Positions 9,334 through 17,533 of a stretch of DNA of 64,000 nt are shown in pieces. The position numbers and the translations under genes are program-made. The stretch is from Occultella kanbiaonis (GTDB lineage Bacteria; Actinomycetota; Actinomycetes; Actinomycetales; Beutenbergiaceae), in the NCBI RefSeq assembly GCF_009708215.1, contig NZ_CP046175.1, positions 4,960,001 through 5,024,000 of the forward strand, read 5' to 3'. The first letter of the stretch is position 1. Each line of letters opens with the position of its first letter. The notes under the pieces are model-generated. The model was not told the origin of the DNA, ran no database searches, and saw nothing but the letters and a program-made list of their open reading frames with translations.

Positions 9334-10308
9334 TCAGTGTGAACCGGTGCGTGCGTACTGGACGTGGGCGCGGGCCCGATGGAATCCGGCGCGCTCGTAC
9401 ACGGCGATCGCCGGGGCGTTCTCCCCCTCCACATACAGCTCGAGCCCGGTGAGATCCCGGGCCGCGAACGCCGCCATCGCGTGCGCGGTGAGCAGCCCGC
9501 CGATGCCGCGACCCTGCGCGTCCGGGTCCACGCCGAGCACATAGATCTCCCCGACCCGATCGGAGATCTTCACCCACATGGAACCGAGTGTTCGGCCGCT
9601 GTTCACGTCCTCGGCGAGCCAGAACAGTCGTCCGTCGAACCACGGCTGGGCCATCCGAGCCTCGAGGTCGGCGCGCGTCATCCGGCCCTGCTCGGGGTGG
9701 TCGGCGAACGCGCGGGCGTTCACGGTCAGCCAGGCCTGTTCGTCGCTGCCGGGTTCGAACGTGCGCACCCGAACGCCGTCGACGGCGGAGGTCGGTTCGC
9801 TCTGTGACGGCACCTTCGTGGGCTCGGGCACGGTCGGTGCGGGTGCGGTCATCACCCAGAGGTCACGAACCACGCCGAGCCCGCGGGTCGCCGCCAGAGC
9901 CCGTGCGGGCGCGAGGTCACCGTGCGCCCAGACGCGCACGTCCTCCGGGCCGTGCAGCCCGTCCGCGCCGTCCGGCGTATCCAGCCCGTCCAGCCCGTCC
10001 AGCCCGTCCAGCACCGCGTCCAGGAGTGCCCCGCCGATCCCCCGGCGACGCGCTGCCGGATCCACGGCGAGCTCGCCCGACCCGTCGGCCACCTGGGCGT
10101 ACCCGAGGATCGGGACCGGCCCCCCGCCGTCGGGCCCTTCCGGCCCACCTCGCACGATCAGGTGCCGCACGGGCCGGCCGCCGCCCAGGTTCAGCAGCGA
10201 CTGCTCGTCGAACGCGGCCTCACCGTCGGCGGCGGCGACCCGGGCGGCCAGGTCCCGCACGGCGGCGACGTCCGCGGCTGGCAGCGCCCGCGCGACCTCG
10301 ATCGCCAT
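9334..10308 (-). CDS. mshD: Mycothiol synthase
   Basis: Acetyl-CoA:Cys-GlcN-Ins acetyltransferase, the last step of mycothiol synthesis. The protein has two GNAT domains; the C-terminal one is well conserved (WLTVNARAFADHPEQGRMTRADLEARMAQPWFDGRLFWLA, VGEIYVLGVDPDAQGRGIGGLLTAHAM, LELYVEGENAPAIAVYERAGF). The ATG at 10308 is preferred because it overlaps the upstream stop as TGATG; an in-frame ATG eight codons upstream is less likely. A short in-frame Leu-Asp-Gly repeat lies between the N-terminal GNAT core and its last strands. Presence of this gene is a strong marker for Actinobacteria. Confidence 0.9.
   Translation of the reverse strand: MAIEVARALPAADVAAVRDLAARVAAADGEAAFDEQSLLNLGGGRPVRHLIVRGGPEGPDGGGPVPILGYAQVADGSGELAVDPAARRRGIGGALLDAVLDGLDGLDGLDTPDGADGLHGPEDVRVWAHGDLAPARALAATRGLGVVRDLWVMTAPAPTVPEPTKVPSQSEPTSAVDGVRVRTFEPGSDEQAWLTVNARAFADHPEQGRMTRADLEARMAQPWFDGRLFWLAEDVNSGRTLGSMWVKISDRVGEIYVLGVDPDAQGRGIGGLLTAHAMAAFAARDLTGLELYVEGENAPAIAVYERAGFHRARAHVQYARTGSH
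9981..10012. repeat. 9-bp tandem repeat inside mshD
   Basis: The unit CCAGCCCGT is repeated about 3.5 times without interruption. In the mshD frame it encodes a Leu-Asp-Gly run, so changes in copy number would keep the frame. Further Asp/Gly-rich residues flank it, suggesting a flexible surface loop. Confidence 0.7.
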
Positions 10309-10943
10309 CAGTCCAGCCGCCCGGCCCGCCACAGGGCCGCGGCGTTCTCCAGGTCGGTGGCGGTGTCCAGCAGCGCTCCGGCGTTGCGGGTGAGCCGGGT
10401 GGCCCGATCCCGGTCGTCGAGCTCGACCCAGTCCGCGTCCATGGCAGAGCCGGTCGCGAGCACCCGCAGGAACGCGGCGGCGCGGTCAAGGGTCACGTCG
10501 AGGTCGCCCCGGAACACACCGGAGAGCACGGCGTCGGCGAGCTCGCGGATCTGGTCCGGGCCGGGCGGGGACGCGACGCCGGCGACGACCCCGGCGACCT
10601 CCGCGCGGTGCAGGCCGAGGTGGTAGCGCTCGGCGATGGTGTGCGGGTCCCGCCGGGTCCACTCACGCAGGAGGTAGAGGCGCCAGAGCGCCCCGGGCAG
10701 GGTGTCAGCCGGGCTCTGGGACCACATCGAGGCGACCGTGTCCAGACCCTCGGTGTCCACGAGCGTGATCAGGCGCCGCACCAGGTCCGGGTCCTCGGCG
10801 CCGTCCCGGCCGCCGAGCACGAGCGCGCCGGCCGTCGTGTGCGCGAGTTCGGACCGGACCGCCGGGTCGATGTCACCGGCGATCTGCTCTGCCTCCTGCG
10901 GGCTCAACATCGCAGGGCGGCGGAAACGGTGCGTGCTCAACAT
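10308..10943 (-). CDS. Hypothetical protein, helix-rich, upstream of mshD
   Basis: A 211-residue soluble protein of predominantly alpha-helical composition, rich in Ala, Leu, Arg and Asp, with no signal peptide or membrane segment. I do not recognise a domain or catalytic motif. Its stop overlaps the mshD start (TGATG), so the two are probably translated together. The start is uncertain: ATG at 10943 has GAGGAG almost touching it, a TTG at 10940 would be better spaced, and another ATG lies at 10910. Conservation in other actinomycetes next to mshD would be expected if it is real; coding potential looks good over the full length. Confidence 0.6.
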   Translation of the reverse strand: MLSTHRFRRPAMLSPQEAEQIAGDIDPAVRSELAHTTAGALVLGGRDGAEDPDLVRRLITLVDTEGLDTVASMWSQSPADTLPGALWRLYLLREWTRRDPHTIAERYHLGLHRAEVAGVVAGVASPPGPDQIRELADAVLSGVFRGDLDVTLDRAAAFLRVLATGSAMDADWVELDDRDRATRLTRNAGALLDTATDLENAAALWRAGRLD

Positions 10944-11036
10944 GCTCCTCGAGGTCGGCGATCATGGGCCTGGCGACCCGGACGCCTCGACAACGCCGCG
11001 ACGCCACCGGGCATTCCGGGTGGAGCGGATCGGCAC

Positions 11037-12242
11037 TCACCCGAAATTTCGGCCCTCACCACGATACGTGGGCACCGTCTCGCGCACACGTTCGCCCCGG
11101 ACCAGGTGCACGGCGTCGAACCTCTCCAGCAGCTCCCCGGCCTTCGCGTGCCGGAACCAGACCCGGGAGCCGATGGCGGGCACGCGGTGCCCACGCCGAT
11201 AACGCAGCGGGGTCTGCACCTCGCCCGCACCCTCGGAGCGCAGCAGCGCCGAACCATCGACGGCGCGCGGCAGCCGGTCCTTGCCGGGCGGTCCGGACGC
11301 CGCGTACCCACCGCCGAACGCGGTCGCGATCCGGGCCGCCGGCCGCCGGACCACGTCCAGCCCGAAGAAGGCGGCCGGACGGGCGGTGAAGCCGGAGTAG
11401 TCGTCGAACAGGGTCGGACAGAACAGGCCGGATCCGGCGGTCACCTCGGTCACGGTCGGGTCCGGTGCGACGTCGTGCACGGACCCGCTGCCACCTGCGT
11501 TGACCAGCAGCTGCCTGCCCAGATGATCCTCGAGGGCGGCCACCACGGCGGGGCGACGGCCGGCGAGCTCGCGCAGCGAGGCCCGCTTGAGGATCCGGAC
11601 CCCCACACCGCGCAGCCCGGCCTCGCCAAGACCCGCCACCTGCGCGTCGTAGAACATCACCCCGCGGACCCGGACCCGTCCGGTGCGCTCGACCGCCCGG
11701 GCCAGCGCGACGGCGTCGGCCGGGCTGCGCAGCGGTGAGCGCCGCACGCCCAGGTGGACCCCGAGCGGGGCGATCCGCAGCGAGGCGTCCACATCGATGC
11801 AGACCTGCACGGCCGGACCGCCCGGGGACCCGGCCCGGATCAGGGCCCGCTCGATCAGCGCGATCTGGGCGACGTCGTCGACCATCAGCGTGATGGCCTC
11901 CCGGGCCGCCGGGTTCGAGGCGAGCGCTACCAGCGAGGCGGTGTCCACGCTCGGGTATCCGACGAGTACGTCCGAGATGCCGTCCTCGGCGAGCCAGAGC
12001 GCCTCGGCGAGTGAGTAGGCCATCACGCCGGAGAAGCCGTGCACGTCCAGGGCCCGGTGCACCAGGTGCCGCACCCGGACCGACTTGGTCGCCAGCCGCA
12101 CCGGGGTGTCGCCGGCGCGGGCGATCAGATCCCGTGCGTTGATGTCGAAGGTGTCCAGGTCCACGACGGCGAGCGGTGCACTGAGGGAGCGGGTCGCGTC
12201 ACGCCATGGCGCGGGCCGGCCGACGGCCCCTGATCGACTCAT
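11037..12242 (-). CDS. Alanine racemase-fold PLP enzyme (D-threonine aldolase/D-serine dehydratase-like)
   Basis: A 401-residue protein of the COG3616 group. The N-terminal alanine-racemase-like barrel begins with PLAVVDLDTFDINARDL and the probable PLP lysine is K53 in RLATKSVR. A C-terminal domain with VTEVTAGSGLFCPTLFDDY and SRVWFRHAKAGELLERF resembles the metal-binding domain of D-serine dehydratase-like enzymes. Reaction is therefore probably on a D-amino acid or 3-hydroxy-amino acid, but the substrate cannot be told. The open frame extends 231 codons further upstream over the divergent oxidase gene; the ATG at 12242 is chosen because family similarity begins there. Confidence 0.78.
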   Translation of the reverse strand: MSRSGAVGRPAPWRDATRSLSAPLAVVDLDTFDINARDLIARAGDTPVRLATKSVRVRHLVHRALDVHGFSGVMAYSLAEALWLAEDGISDVLVGYPSVDTASLVALASNPAAREAITLMVDDVAQIALIERALIRAGSPGGPAVQVCIDVDASLRIAPLGVHLGVRRSPLRSPADAVALARAVERTGRVRVRGVMFYDAQVAGLGEAGLRGVGVRILKRASLRELAGRRPAVVAALEDHLGRQLLVNAGGSGSVHDVAPDPTVTEVTAGSGLFCPTLFDDYSGFTARPAAFFGLDVVRRPAARIATAFGGGYAASGPPGKDRLPRAVDGSALLRSEGAGEVQTPLRYRRGHRVPAIGSRVWFRHAKAGELLERFDAVHLVRGERVRETVPTYRGEGRNFG

Positions 12243-12288
12243 GCCCCCATTGTCACGTGTGCGGGCAAGTCCGCGCGATGATGTCCCG

Positions 12289-13629
12289 ATGACCGCACCT
12301 GCGACGTGGCGGAACTGGGCCGGGACCGCGTCGGCCGAGCCCAGCCGGTTCGCCCGCCCTGCCTCCGAGGATGAGGCCGCGGCGCTGGTCCGGGCGGCCG
12401 CCGAGAGCGGCGGGCGGGTCCGGGCCGTCGGGGCCGGGCACTCGTTCAGCCCGGCCGTCGTCACCGACGGCACCCTGATCAGCCTCGACCACCTCGACCG
12501 GGTGGAGTGGGTGGGACCCGAGGAGGCCGACGGCGCCCGCGAGGTCCGCGTCGGAGCGGGCATCCGGCTGTCGGCGCTGTGCGAGGAGCTCGCGCGGCGT
12601 GGCCTGGCCCTGGAGAACATGGGCGACATCGACGCCCAGTCGCTGGCCGGGGCGATCTCCACCGGAACCCACGGCACCGGCGCCGCCTTCACCGGGTTCG
12701 CGGCCCAGGTGCGCGCGGTGCGGCTGATCACGCCCGACGGCGACGTGGTCGCGGCGAGCGTTGCGCAGCGCCCGGAGCTGTTCGAGGCGGCCCGGCTCGG
12801 GCTGGGTGCCGTGGGGCTGCTCACCGCGATCACGATGCGGTGCGTGCCCGCGTTCGGGCTGCGTGCGGTGGAGGCGCCGATGCCGCTCGGGCAGGTGCTG
12901 GAGTCGCTGCCCGAGGCGGACGGACCGGTCGCCACGAACGAGCACTTCGAGTTCTACTGGTTCCCGTACACGGAGATCGCCCTGACGAAGGCGAACAACA
13001 CCGTTCGGCCCGGTGAGGGCGGGACGCCGCTGCCCACCTGGCGCCGCGTCCTCGACGACGAGGTGCTCTCCAACGGCATCTTCAGCGCCACGAACGCGCT
13101 CACCGCGAGGCTGCCGGCGCTCACCCCGACCGTGAACCGGGTGGCGTCGCGGCTGCTGACCGCCCGGACCTACACGGCGTCGTCGGCGGCCGTGTTCACG
13201 TCCCCGCGCCGGGTGGTGTTCAAGGAGATGGAGTACGCGCTGCCCGTCGAGGCCGTGGTGCCGGCGCTGCGCGAGGTGGACGCCTGGGTGCGCCGGACCG
13301 GGGAGAACGTGCCGTTCCCGGTGGAGGTGCGGTTCGCCGCGGCGGACGACGTGTGGCTCTCCACCGCGCACGGGCGCGCGACCGGGTACATCGCGGTGCA
13401 CCAGTTCCACACCCTGGCGCACGAGCGGTACTTCCGCGCGGTCGAGGACATCATGATCGCCCACGCCGGCCGGCCGCACTGGGGCAAGATGCACCGCCGC
13501 GACGCGGCCGGCCTGGCCGACCTCTACCCGAGGTTCGCCGACTTCCTCGCGGTACGGGACGCCGTCGACCCCCGAGGGCTGTTCGCGAACGGCTACACCG
13601 ACACGGTGTTCGGCCCCGCTGGGAGGTAG
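12289..13629 (+). CDS. FAD-linked sugar-1,4-lactone oxidase (ALO/AldO family)
   Basis: A 446-residue flavoprotein. The N-terminal FAD-binding domain (about 14-180) has AVGAGHSFSP, where His51 corresponds to the covalent FAD attachment site of alditol and aldonolactone oxidases, and ISTGTHGTG. The C-terminal ALO domain ends with PHWGKMHRRDA and a DPRGLFANGYTDTVFG tail typical of the family. Likely substrate is an aldonolactone or alditol; which one is not visible. The ATG at 12289 is supported by onset of family similarity and leaves a 46-bp gap to the divergent PLP enzyme gene. No signal peptide, so cytoplasmic. Confidence 0.85.
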   Translation: MTAPATWRNWAGTASAEPSRFARPASEDEAAALVRAAAESGGRVRAVGAGHSFSPAVVTDGTLISLDHLDRVEWVGPEEADGAREVRVGAGIRLSALCEELARRGLALENMGDIDAQSLAGAISTGTHGTGAAFTGFAAQVRAVRLITPDGDVVAASVAQRPELFEAARLGLGAVGLLTAITMRCVPAFGLRAVEAPMPLGQVLESLPEADGPVATNEHFEFYWFPYTEIALTKANNTVRPGEGGTPLPTWRRVLDDEVLSNGIFSATNALTARLPALTPTVNRVASRLLTARTYTASSAAVFTSPRRVVFKEMEYALPVEAVVPALREVDAWVRRTGENVPFPVEVRFAAADDVWLSTAHGRATGYIAVHQFHTLAHERYFRAVEDIMIAHAGRPHWGKMHRRDAAGLADLYPRFADFLAVRDAVDPRGLFANGYTDTVFGPAGR

Positions 13630-13671
13630 CATCGCCGGGTCCGCCTCGCCGACCTTGAGAGGTGCCCGCCC

Positions 13672-14505
13672 ATGCGCCGGTCCGTGAGCGCCGACCTCGA
13701 CTTCAGCACCGGTGAGGGCGCCACCCAGGTGGCCCTGCTGATCGCCGTCGCCCGCGCGCCGGGGCTCGAGATCACCGACGAGCTGGCCGTCACCAAGGAC
13801 GGCGACCCGGTCGAGGTCGTGGAGATCGGAGCGCCGCACCACGGCGTGATGCACCTCGTCGAGTTCGACGCCGCGACCGTCCGCGGCGCCGAGGTGCGGA
13901 TCCGGTACCGCGCCACGATCGACGGCGACCCCGCATCGGCGCTCGCCCTCGCGCCGGCGCCGAGCACGTCCGACCTGCTCACCTACCTGCGCCCGAGCCG
14001 GTACGCCGAGTCCGACGAACTGCTCCCGACGGCGCGGCGCGAGTTCCGTGGGCTGAGCGGTCTCGCGCTGCTCGACGCCGTCGCCGCGTGGGTCCGCGAG
14101 CGCCTGTTCTACGTGCCCGGGTCGAGCCGGGTGACCGACGGCGCCGTGTCCACGATGCTGCTCGGGCAGGGCGTCTGCCGTGACTACGCGCACCTGGTGG
14201 TGGCGTTGCTGCGCGCGATGGACACCCCGGCCAGGCTGACCGCGGTGTACGCGCCCGGGCTGAGCCCGATGGACTTCCACGCGGTCGCGGAGGCCTGGGT
14301 GGCGGGCCACTGGCACGTGGTGGACGCCACCGGGCTGGCGCCGCGCGAGTCCCTGGTGCGGATCGCCACCGGCCGCGACGCCGCCGACACCGCGTTCCTG
14401 TCCAGCTACGGCGGCGGCCTGCGGATGGGTCCACAGCGGGTGCTGGCCACGGTGGCTGGCGACCTGCCCGTGGACGAGCCGTCAGCGGCGGTCCGGCTGC
14501 CCTGA
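13672..14505 (+). CDS. Transglutaminase-like cysteine protease family protein
   Basis: A 277-residue protein with an N-terminal beta domain (about 1-95) and a transglutaminase core. The catalytic triad is readable: Cys169 in GQGVCRDYAH, His203 in MDFHAVAEAWV and Asp218 in VVDATGLAP. No signal peptide is seen. Proteins of this type are usually annotated as transglutaminase-like peptidases or amidases of unknown substrate. It follows the oxidase by 42 bp on the same strand and may be in the same transcript. Family is firm, biological role unknown. Confidence 0.82.
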   Translation: MRRSVSADLDFSTGEGATQVALLIAVARAPGLEITDELAVTKDGDPVEVVEIGAPHHGVMHLVEFDAATVRGAEVRIRYRATIDGDPASALALAPAPSTSDLLTYLRPSRYAESDELLPTARREFRGLSGLALLDAVAAWVRERLFYVPGSSRVTDGAVSTMLLGQGVCRDYAHLVVALLRAMDTPARLTAVYAPGLSPMDFHAVAEAWVAGHWHVVDATGLAPRESLVRIATGRDAADTAFLSSYGGGLRMGPQRVLATVAGDLPVDEPSAAVRLP

Positions 14506-14624
14506 CGCCCCGCTCGGGACGGGCAGAGGTGCCCCCGCGATCCGGACCGGGACGTCCGGGCCCGGGCCTAGAGTTGGTGGGCACCCGGCGTGGGCCGCCG
14601 GGCGACCAGCGAGGGGACCGGCAG

Positions 14625-15161
14625 ATGTCATACAACAACCAGTACGGCCAGCCGCCGCAGGATCCCTACCAGGCGAGCGGCCCGCAGTCCTGGGCCGGCA
14701 GCGGCCCCGCGGTGCCGGGCGGAGAGGCCTACGGGCAGGGGGTCGTCCCGCACGCGTACGGGCAGAACTCCTACGGGGACCCCGGTCCCCACGGACCTGC
14801 CGCCGGCGCGTACGGCCCGCAGCCGGGCGCGTATGGCCCGTCGCCCGGGACGTATGGGCCGCCACCCGGTGCCTACGGCGCGTACGGTCCGATCGCACCA
14901 CCACACAAGGACACCACCACCGCGTACCTGCTCTGGTTCTTCCTCGGCGGATTCGGTGTGCACAACTTCTACCTGAACCGTGTCGGGCCAGGGATCGGCC
15001 AGATCGGACTGAACCTGCTCGGGTGGCTGACGGTGTGGATCCTCATCGGCTGGTTCGCGTTTGTCGCTCTGGCCATCTGGTGGATCATCGACGCGTTCAT
15101 GATCCCCGGCATCATCCGGGAGCAGAACTACCGGGCCACCGGCTACCCGCAGCCCTGGTAG
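14625..15161 (+). CDS. TM2 domain membrane protein with Gly-Pro-Tyr-rich N-terminus
   Basis: A 178-residue protein. Residues 1-90 are low complexity (Gly, Pro, Tyr, Gln, Ser with repeated AYGP-type blocks). Residues about 98-165 form a TM2 domain: a hydrophobic hairpin AYLLWFFLGGFGVHNFYLNR, then IGQIGLNLLGWLTVWILIGWFAFVALAIWWIIDAFMIPG. Such proteins are integral membrane and of unknown function in bacteria. The ATG at 14625 is preceded by GAGGGGACC and begins the MSYNNQYGQPP leader common in this family. The C-terminus ends shortly after the second helix pair. Confidence 0.85.
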   Translation: MSYNNQYGQPPQDPYQASGPQSWAGSGPAVPGGEAYGQGVVPHAYGQNSYGDPGPHGPAAGAYGPQPGAYGPSPGTYGPPPGAYGAYGPIAPPHKDTTTAYLLWFFLGGFGVHNFYLNRVGPGIGQIGLNLLGWLTVWILIGWFAFVALAIWWIIDAFMIPGIIREQNYRATGYPQPW

Positions 15162-15231
15162 CCCGAGAGGACAGGCACCGCGAGCCGCCGAGTAGACTTC
15201 CCCGGCGAGTACGAGCCGGCGTGCCGCTCGC

Positions 15232-15304
15232 GGGCCTCTAGCTCAATCGGTAGAGCTGCGGACTTTTAATCCGTAGGTTGTGGGTTCGAGCCCCACGGGG
15301 CCCA
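15232..15304 (+). tRNA. tRNA-Lys (anticodon UUU)
   Basis: A complete 73-nt cloverleaf: acceptor GGGCCTC paired with GGGGCCC (one G-T), D-arm GCTC/GAGC, anticodon loop CTTTTAA giving UUU, T-arm GTGGG-TTCGAGC-CCCAC and discriminator A. CCA is not encoded. A TAGACT element at 15193-15198 about 34 nt upstream could be its -10. Confidence 0.97.
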
Positions 15305-15735
15305 CTCACCGGTTCTGCACCCAGCCGCTCTCATCAGCGCGAGGCGAGCTGATCTATGTGGTGGCAGTGGAACCAGACCATCAGGAGAGCCCTGTGTCCG
15401 GCCCGCGTTCGTGCTCTGCGGGACCAGGATCATCCCGATGAAGCGGTTGATCGTGACCGTCACGGCCCAGCCTGCGGCGAATGCGCACGCCGACAGCGTG
15501 TACGCGCGGGACCCGGCGGGTGCGAGCAGGTGGACCGAGCACCAGATCGGGATGCCGATGAGCGGGCCGACGAGGTTGAGGACGTTGAACACCGTCCCCA
15601 GGGCGCAACCGTCGGGTCGTCGGCTCCGGAGACGATCATCACGACGAGCGCGACGAGATAGACCACCGCGGCGACGACGAAGACTCCGCACGCCCATAGT
15701 CCCAGGAGCGGACTCGGCGCCTCGCGACGATCCAT
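15266..15735 (-). pseudogene. Frameshifted small membrane protein gene
   Basis: Two minus-strand frames together make one plausible membrane protein. The first starts at ATG 15735 after GGAGA and encodes MDRREAPSPLLGLWACGVFVV with a helix through VVYLVALVVMIVSGAD. The second continues from about 15608 with TVFNVLNLVGPLIGIPIWC and AYTLSACAFAAGWAVTVTIN, both membrane-helix like. The break is near 15600-15610, next to short G and C runs (CGCCCTGGGGACGG), so a single-base indel explains it. The second frame then runs into the antisense of tRNA-Lys; beyond about 15400 it no longer looks like native protein. It may be true decay or a sequencing error. Confidence 0.5.
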
Positions 15736-15795
15736 CACGCTCTCCATTCGATTCACGCCGCGGCGGCGAAGCCTGACGAGGCCGCACGCCGTCGT

Positions 15796-15824
15796 TTGGC
15801 GATCGCATGTCGGTCGCGTACATA
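15796..15824 (+). promoter_or_regulatory. Candidate sigma-70 promoter of the tetR-gap operon
   Basis: TTGGCG (15796-15801) and TACATA (15819-15824) are separated by 17 bp, upstream of the TetR start at 15845. The following AT-richer stretch (ACTAGTTGTTACACTG) includes the palindrome ACTAGT and stands out from the GC-rich surroundings, so it may carry the TetR operator. Confidence 0.4.
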
Positions 15825-15844
15825 CTAGTTGTTACACTGTTCCC

Positions 15845-16420
15845 ATGAACTCACGCGATCAACTCACGGACGCGATGGCGGAGCTCCTGTGGGAGCGCGG
15901 CTACGCGGCGACGAGCCCACGCGAGGTGATGGTGCGCGCCGGGGTCGGCCAGGGCAGCATGTACCACCACTTCAGCGGCAAGCACGAGCTGGCCGTCGAG
16001 GCACTGTCGGCGGTCACCGGAGAGATGACGGGCGAGTCCTCGTTGCTCGAGGGAGGCGCCTCGCCGCTGGAGCGGATGAAGCGCTACCTGTCGATCCCCC
16101 GCGCGGGGACCCTCGGCTGCCGGGTGGGCCGGATGACCCAGGATCCGCAGGTGGTGGTGGATGCGGAGCTCATCGCGATCGTCGCGAACGCCTTCGACAC
16201 GATGCTGGGCCGTTGGGAGCAGACGATCACCGCTGCGATCGCGGTTGGAGAACTGCCCGCGAGCATCGTCCCGGCCGACCTCGCCCGAACGCTGGCCGCG
16301 GTCATCCAGGGCGGCTATGTGCTCGCCCGGGCGAAGGGCGAACAGGGCCCCATGGACGCCGCGATCCGGGGCGCCGTGTCCCTGCTCGACGCCGCGCACG
16401 CTGCCGGCAACGACAACTGA
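15845..16420 (+). CDS. TetR/AcrR family transcriptional regulator
   Basis: A 191-residue regulator. The N-terminal helix-turn-helix (about 5-50) reads LTDAMAELLWERGYAATSPREVMVRAGVGQGSMYHHFSGKHELAVEAL, the usual TetR DNA-binding layout ending in YHHF. The C-terminal part is a helical ligand domain of unknown effector. It lies 22 bp upstream of a GAPDH gene on the same strand, so the two form an operon and the regulator probably controls its own transcript. The short AT-rich leader before the ATG is the likely operator. Confidence 0.88.
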   Translation: MNSRDQLTDAMAELLWERGYAATSPREVMVRAGVGQGSMYHHFSGKHELAVEALSAVTGEMTGESSLLEGGASPLERMKRYLSIPRAGTLGCRVGRMTQDPQVVVDAELIAIVANAFDTMLGRWEQTITAAIAVGELPASIVPADLARTLAAVIQGGYVLARAKGEQGPMDAAIRGAVSLLDAAHAAGNDN

Positions 16421-16442
16421 CCAACCCGAGAAGGAGAACCCC

Positions 16443-17438
16443 ATGACAGTACGAGTCGGAATCAACGGATTCGGCCGCATCGGCCGCAGCTACCTGCGCG
16501 CCGCCCTACGCAGCGGCGCCGACGTCGAGGTAGTCGCGATCAACGACATCGCCGACGCCGCGACCCTCGCCTCGCTCCTGGAGTGGGACTCGCTGGCCGG
16601 GCATCTCGACGGCGTCCAGGTCGACGAGGACGCCATCGTCGTCAACGGTGCTCGCATCCGCGTCACCGCGGAACGAGAGCCGGCCACCATCCCGTGGGGC
16701 GAAGAGCGCGTCGACGTCGTCATCGAGTCCACCGGCCGGTTCGCTGACTCTGAGAGCGCGCGTCAGCACCTGGTGGCGGGTGCACGAAAGGTCATCATCT
16801 CCGCGCCCGCGTCCGGCGATGTGCCGGCGGTCGTGCTCGGCGTCAACGACGAGGCGATCGACGTGGCGCAGGACGTGTTCTCCAACGGCTCCTGCACCAC
16901 CAACTGCCTCGCCCCGATGGTGAAGGTGCTGCACGAGGCGTTCGGCATCGAGTCCGGGATCATGACGACGATCCACGCCTACACCAGCGACCAGCGTCTG
17001 CACGATGCCCCGCACGGCGACCTGCGGCGTGCCCGCGCCGCGGGCCTGTCCACGATTCCGACGTCCTCGGGCGCCGCAGGCACGATCGGGCGCATCATCC
17101 CCGAGCTCGACGGGAGGCTCACGGGCCTGGCCCTGCGCGTGCCGGTGCCCGTCGGATCCATCACGGACCTCACGGTCAAGCTCACGCGGCCGGCGACCGT
17201 CGACGAGGTCAACTCGGCCTTCCACACCGCGGCAACGACCCCCGGACTCTCGCCCTACCTCGCCTACTCCGAGGCACCCATCGTGTCGGCCGACATCGTG
17301 GGCAACCCCCACTCGGCGATCTTCGACGCGCCGCTGACCCAGGTCGTCGGCGATCAGGTCAAGGTCTTCGCCTGGTACGACAACGAATGGGGATTCTCGA
17401 ACCGGCTCGTCGAGCTGTCCGAGCGCATCAGCGGGTGA
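16443..17438 (+). CDS. gap: Type I glyceraldehyde-3-phosphate dehydrogenase
   Basis: A 331-residue dehydrogenase converting glyceraldehyde 3-phosphate, NAD+ and phosphate to 1,3-bisphosphoglycerate. The NAD fold shows INGFGRIGR (7-15) and AIND (32-35). The catalytic site is SNGSCTTNCLAP with Cys151, and the base is His178 in TTIHAYTSDQ. The C-terminus keeps WYDNEWGFSNR. The ATG at 16443 follows AGAAGGAG. It is not accompanied by pgk and tpi as the main glycolytic gap usually is in Actinobacteria, but by a TetR gene, so this may be an accessory or stress copy. That is an inference from context. Confidence 0.92.
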   Translation: MTVRVGINGFGRIGRSYLRAALRSGADVEVVAINDIADAATLASLLEWDSLAGHLDGVQVDEDAIVVNGARIRVTAEREPATIPWGEERVDVVIESTGRFADSESARQHLVAGARKVIISAPASGDVPAVVLGVNDEAIDVAQDVFSNGSCTTNCLAPMVKVLHEAFGIESGIMTTIHAYTSDQRLHDAPHGDLRRARAAGLSTIPTSSGAAGTIGRIIPELDGRLTGLALRVPVPVGSITDLTVKLTRPATVDEVNSAFHTAATTPGLSPYLAYSEAPIVSADIVGNPHSAIFDAPLTQVVGDQVKVFAWYDNEWGFSNRLVELSERISG

Positions 17439-17453
17439 GTGCGGACCCACGAG

Positions 17454-17472
17454 ACAGGTTAGGCTTGCCTTA
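17454..17472. promoter_or_regulatory. IdeR/DtxR-like iron box upstream of the siderophore-interacting protein gene
   Basis: The 19-bp segment ACAGGTTAGGCTTGCCTTA matches the DtxR/IdeR consensus TTAGGTTAGGCTAACCTAA at 14 positions. It lies 61 bp before the ATG of a siderophore-interacting protein gene, a classical iron-repressed target. Confidence 0.65.
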
Positions 17473-17533
17473 CGGGAGCGCCGCTGACATGTGAGCGTCT
17501 CCTGCGTCCTCACCTTGACGTGGAAGGCATCAC

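Noticed and set aside
11037-12935. Possible 632-residue fusion protein extending the PLP enzyme upstream
   Set aside because: The extra 231 codons overlap the clearly coding divergent oxidase gene and show antisense-type composition.
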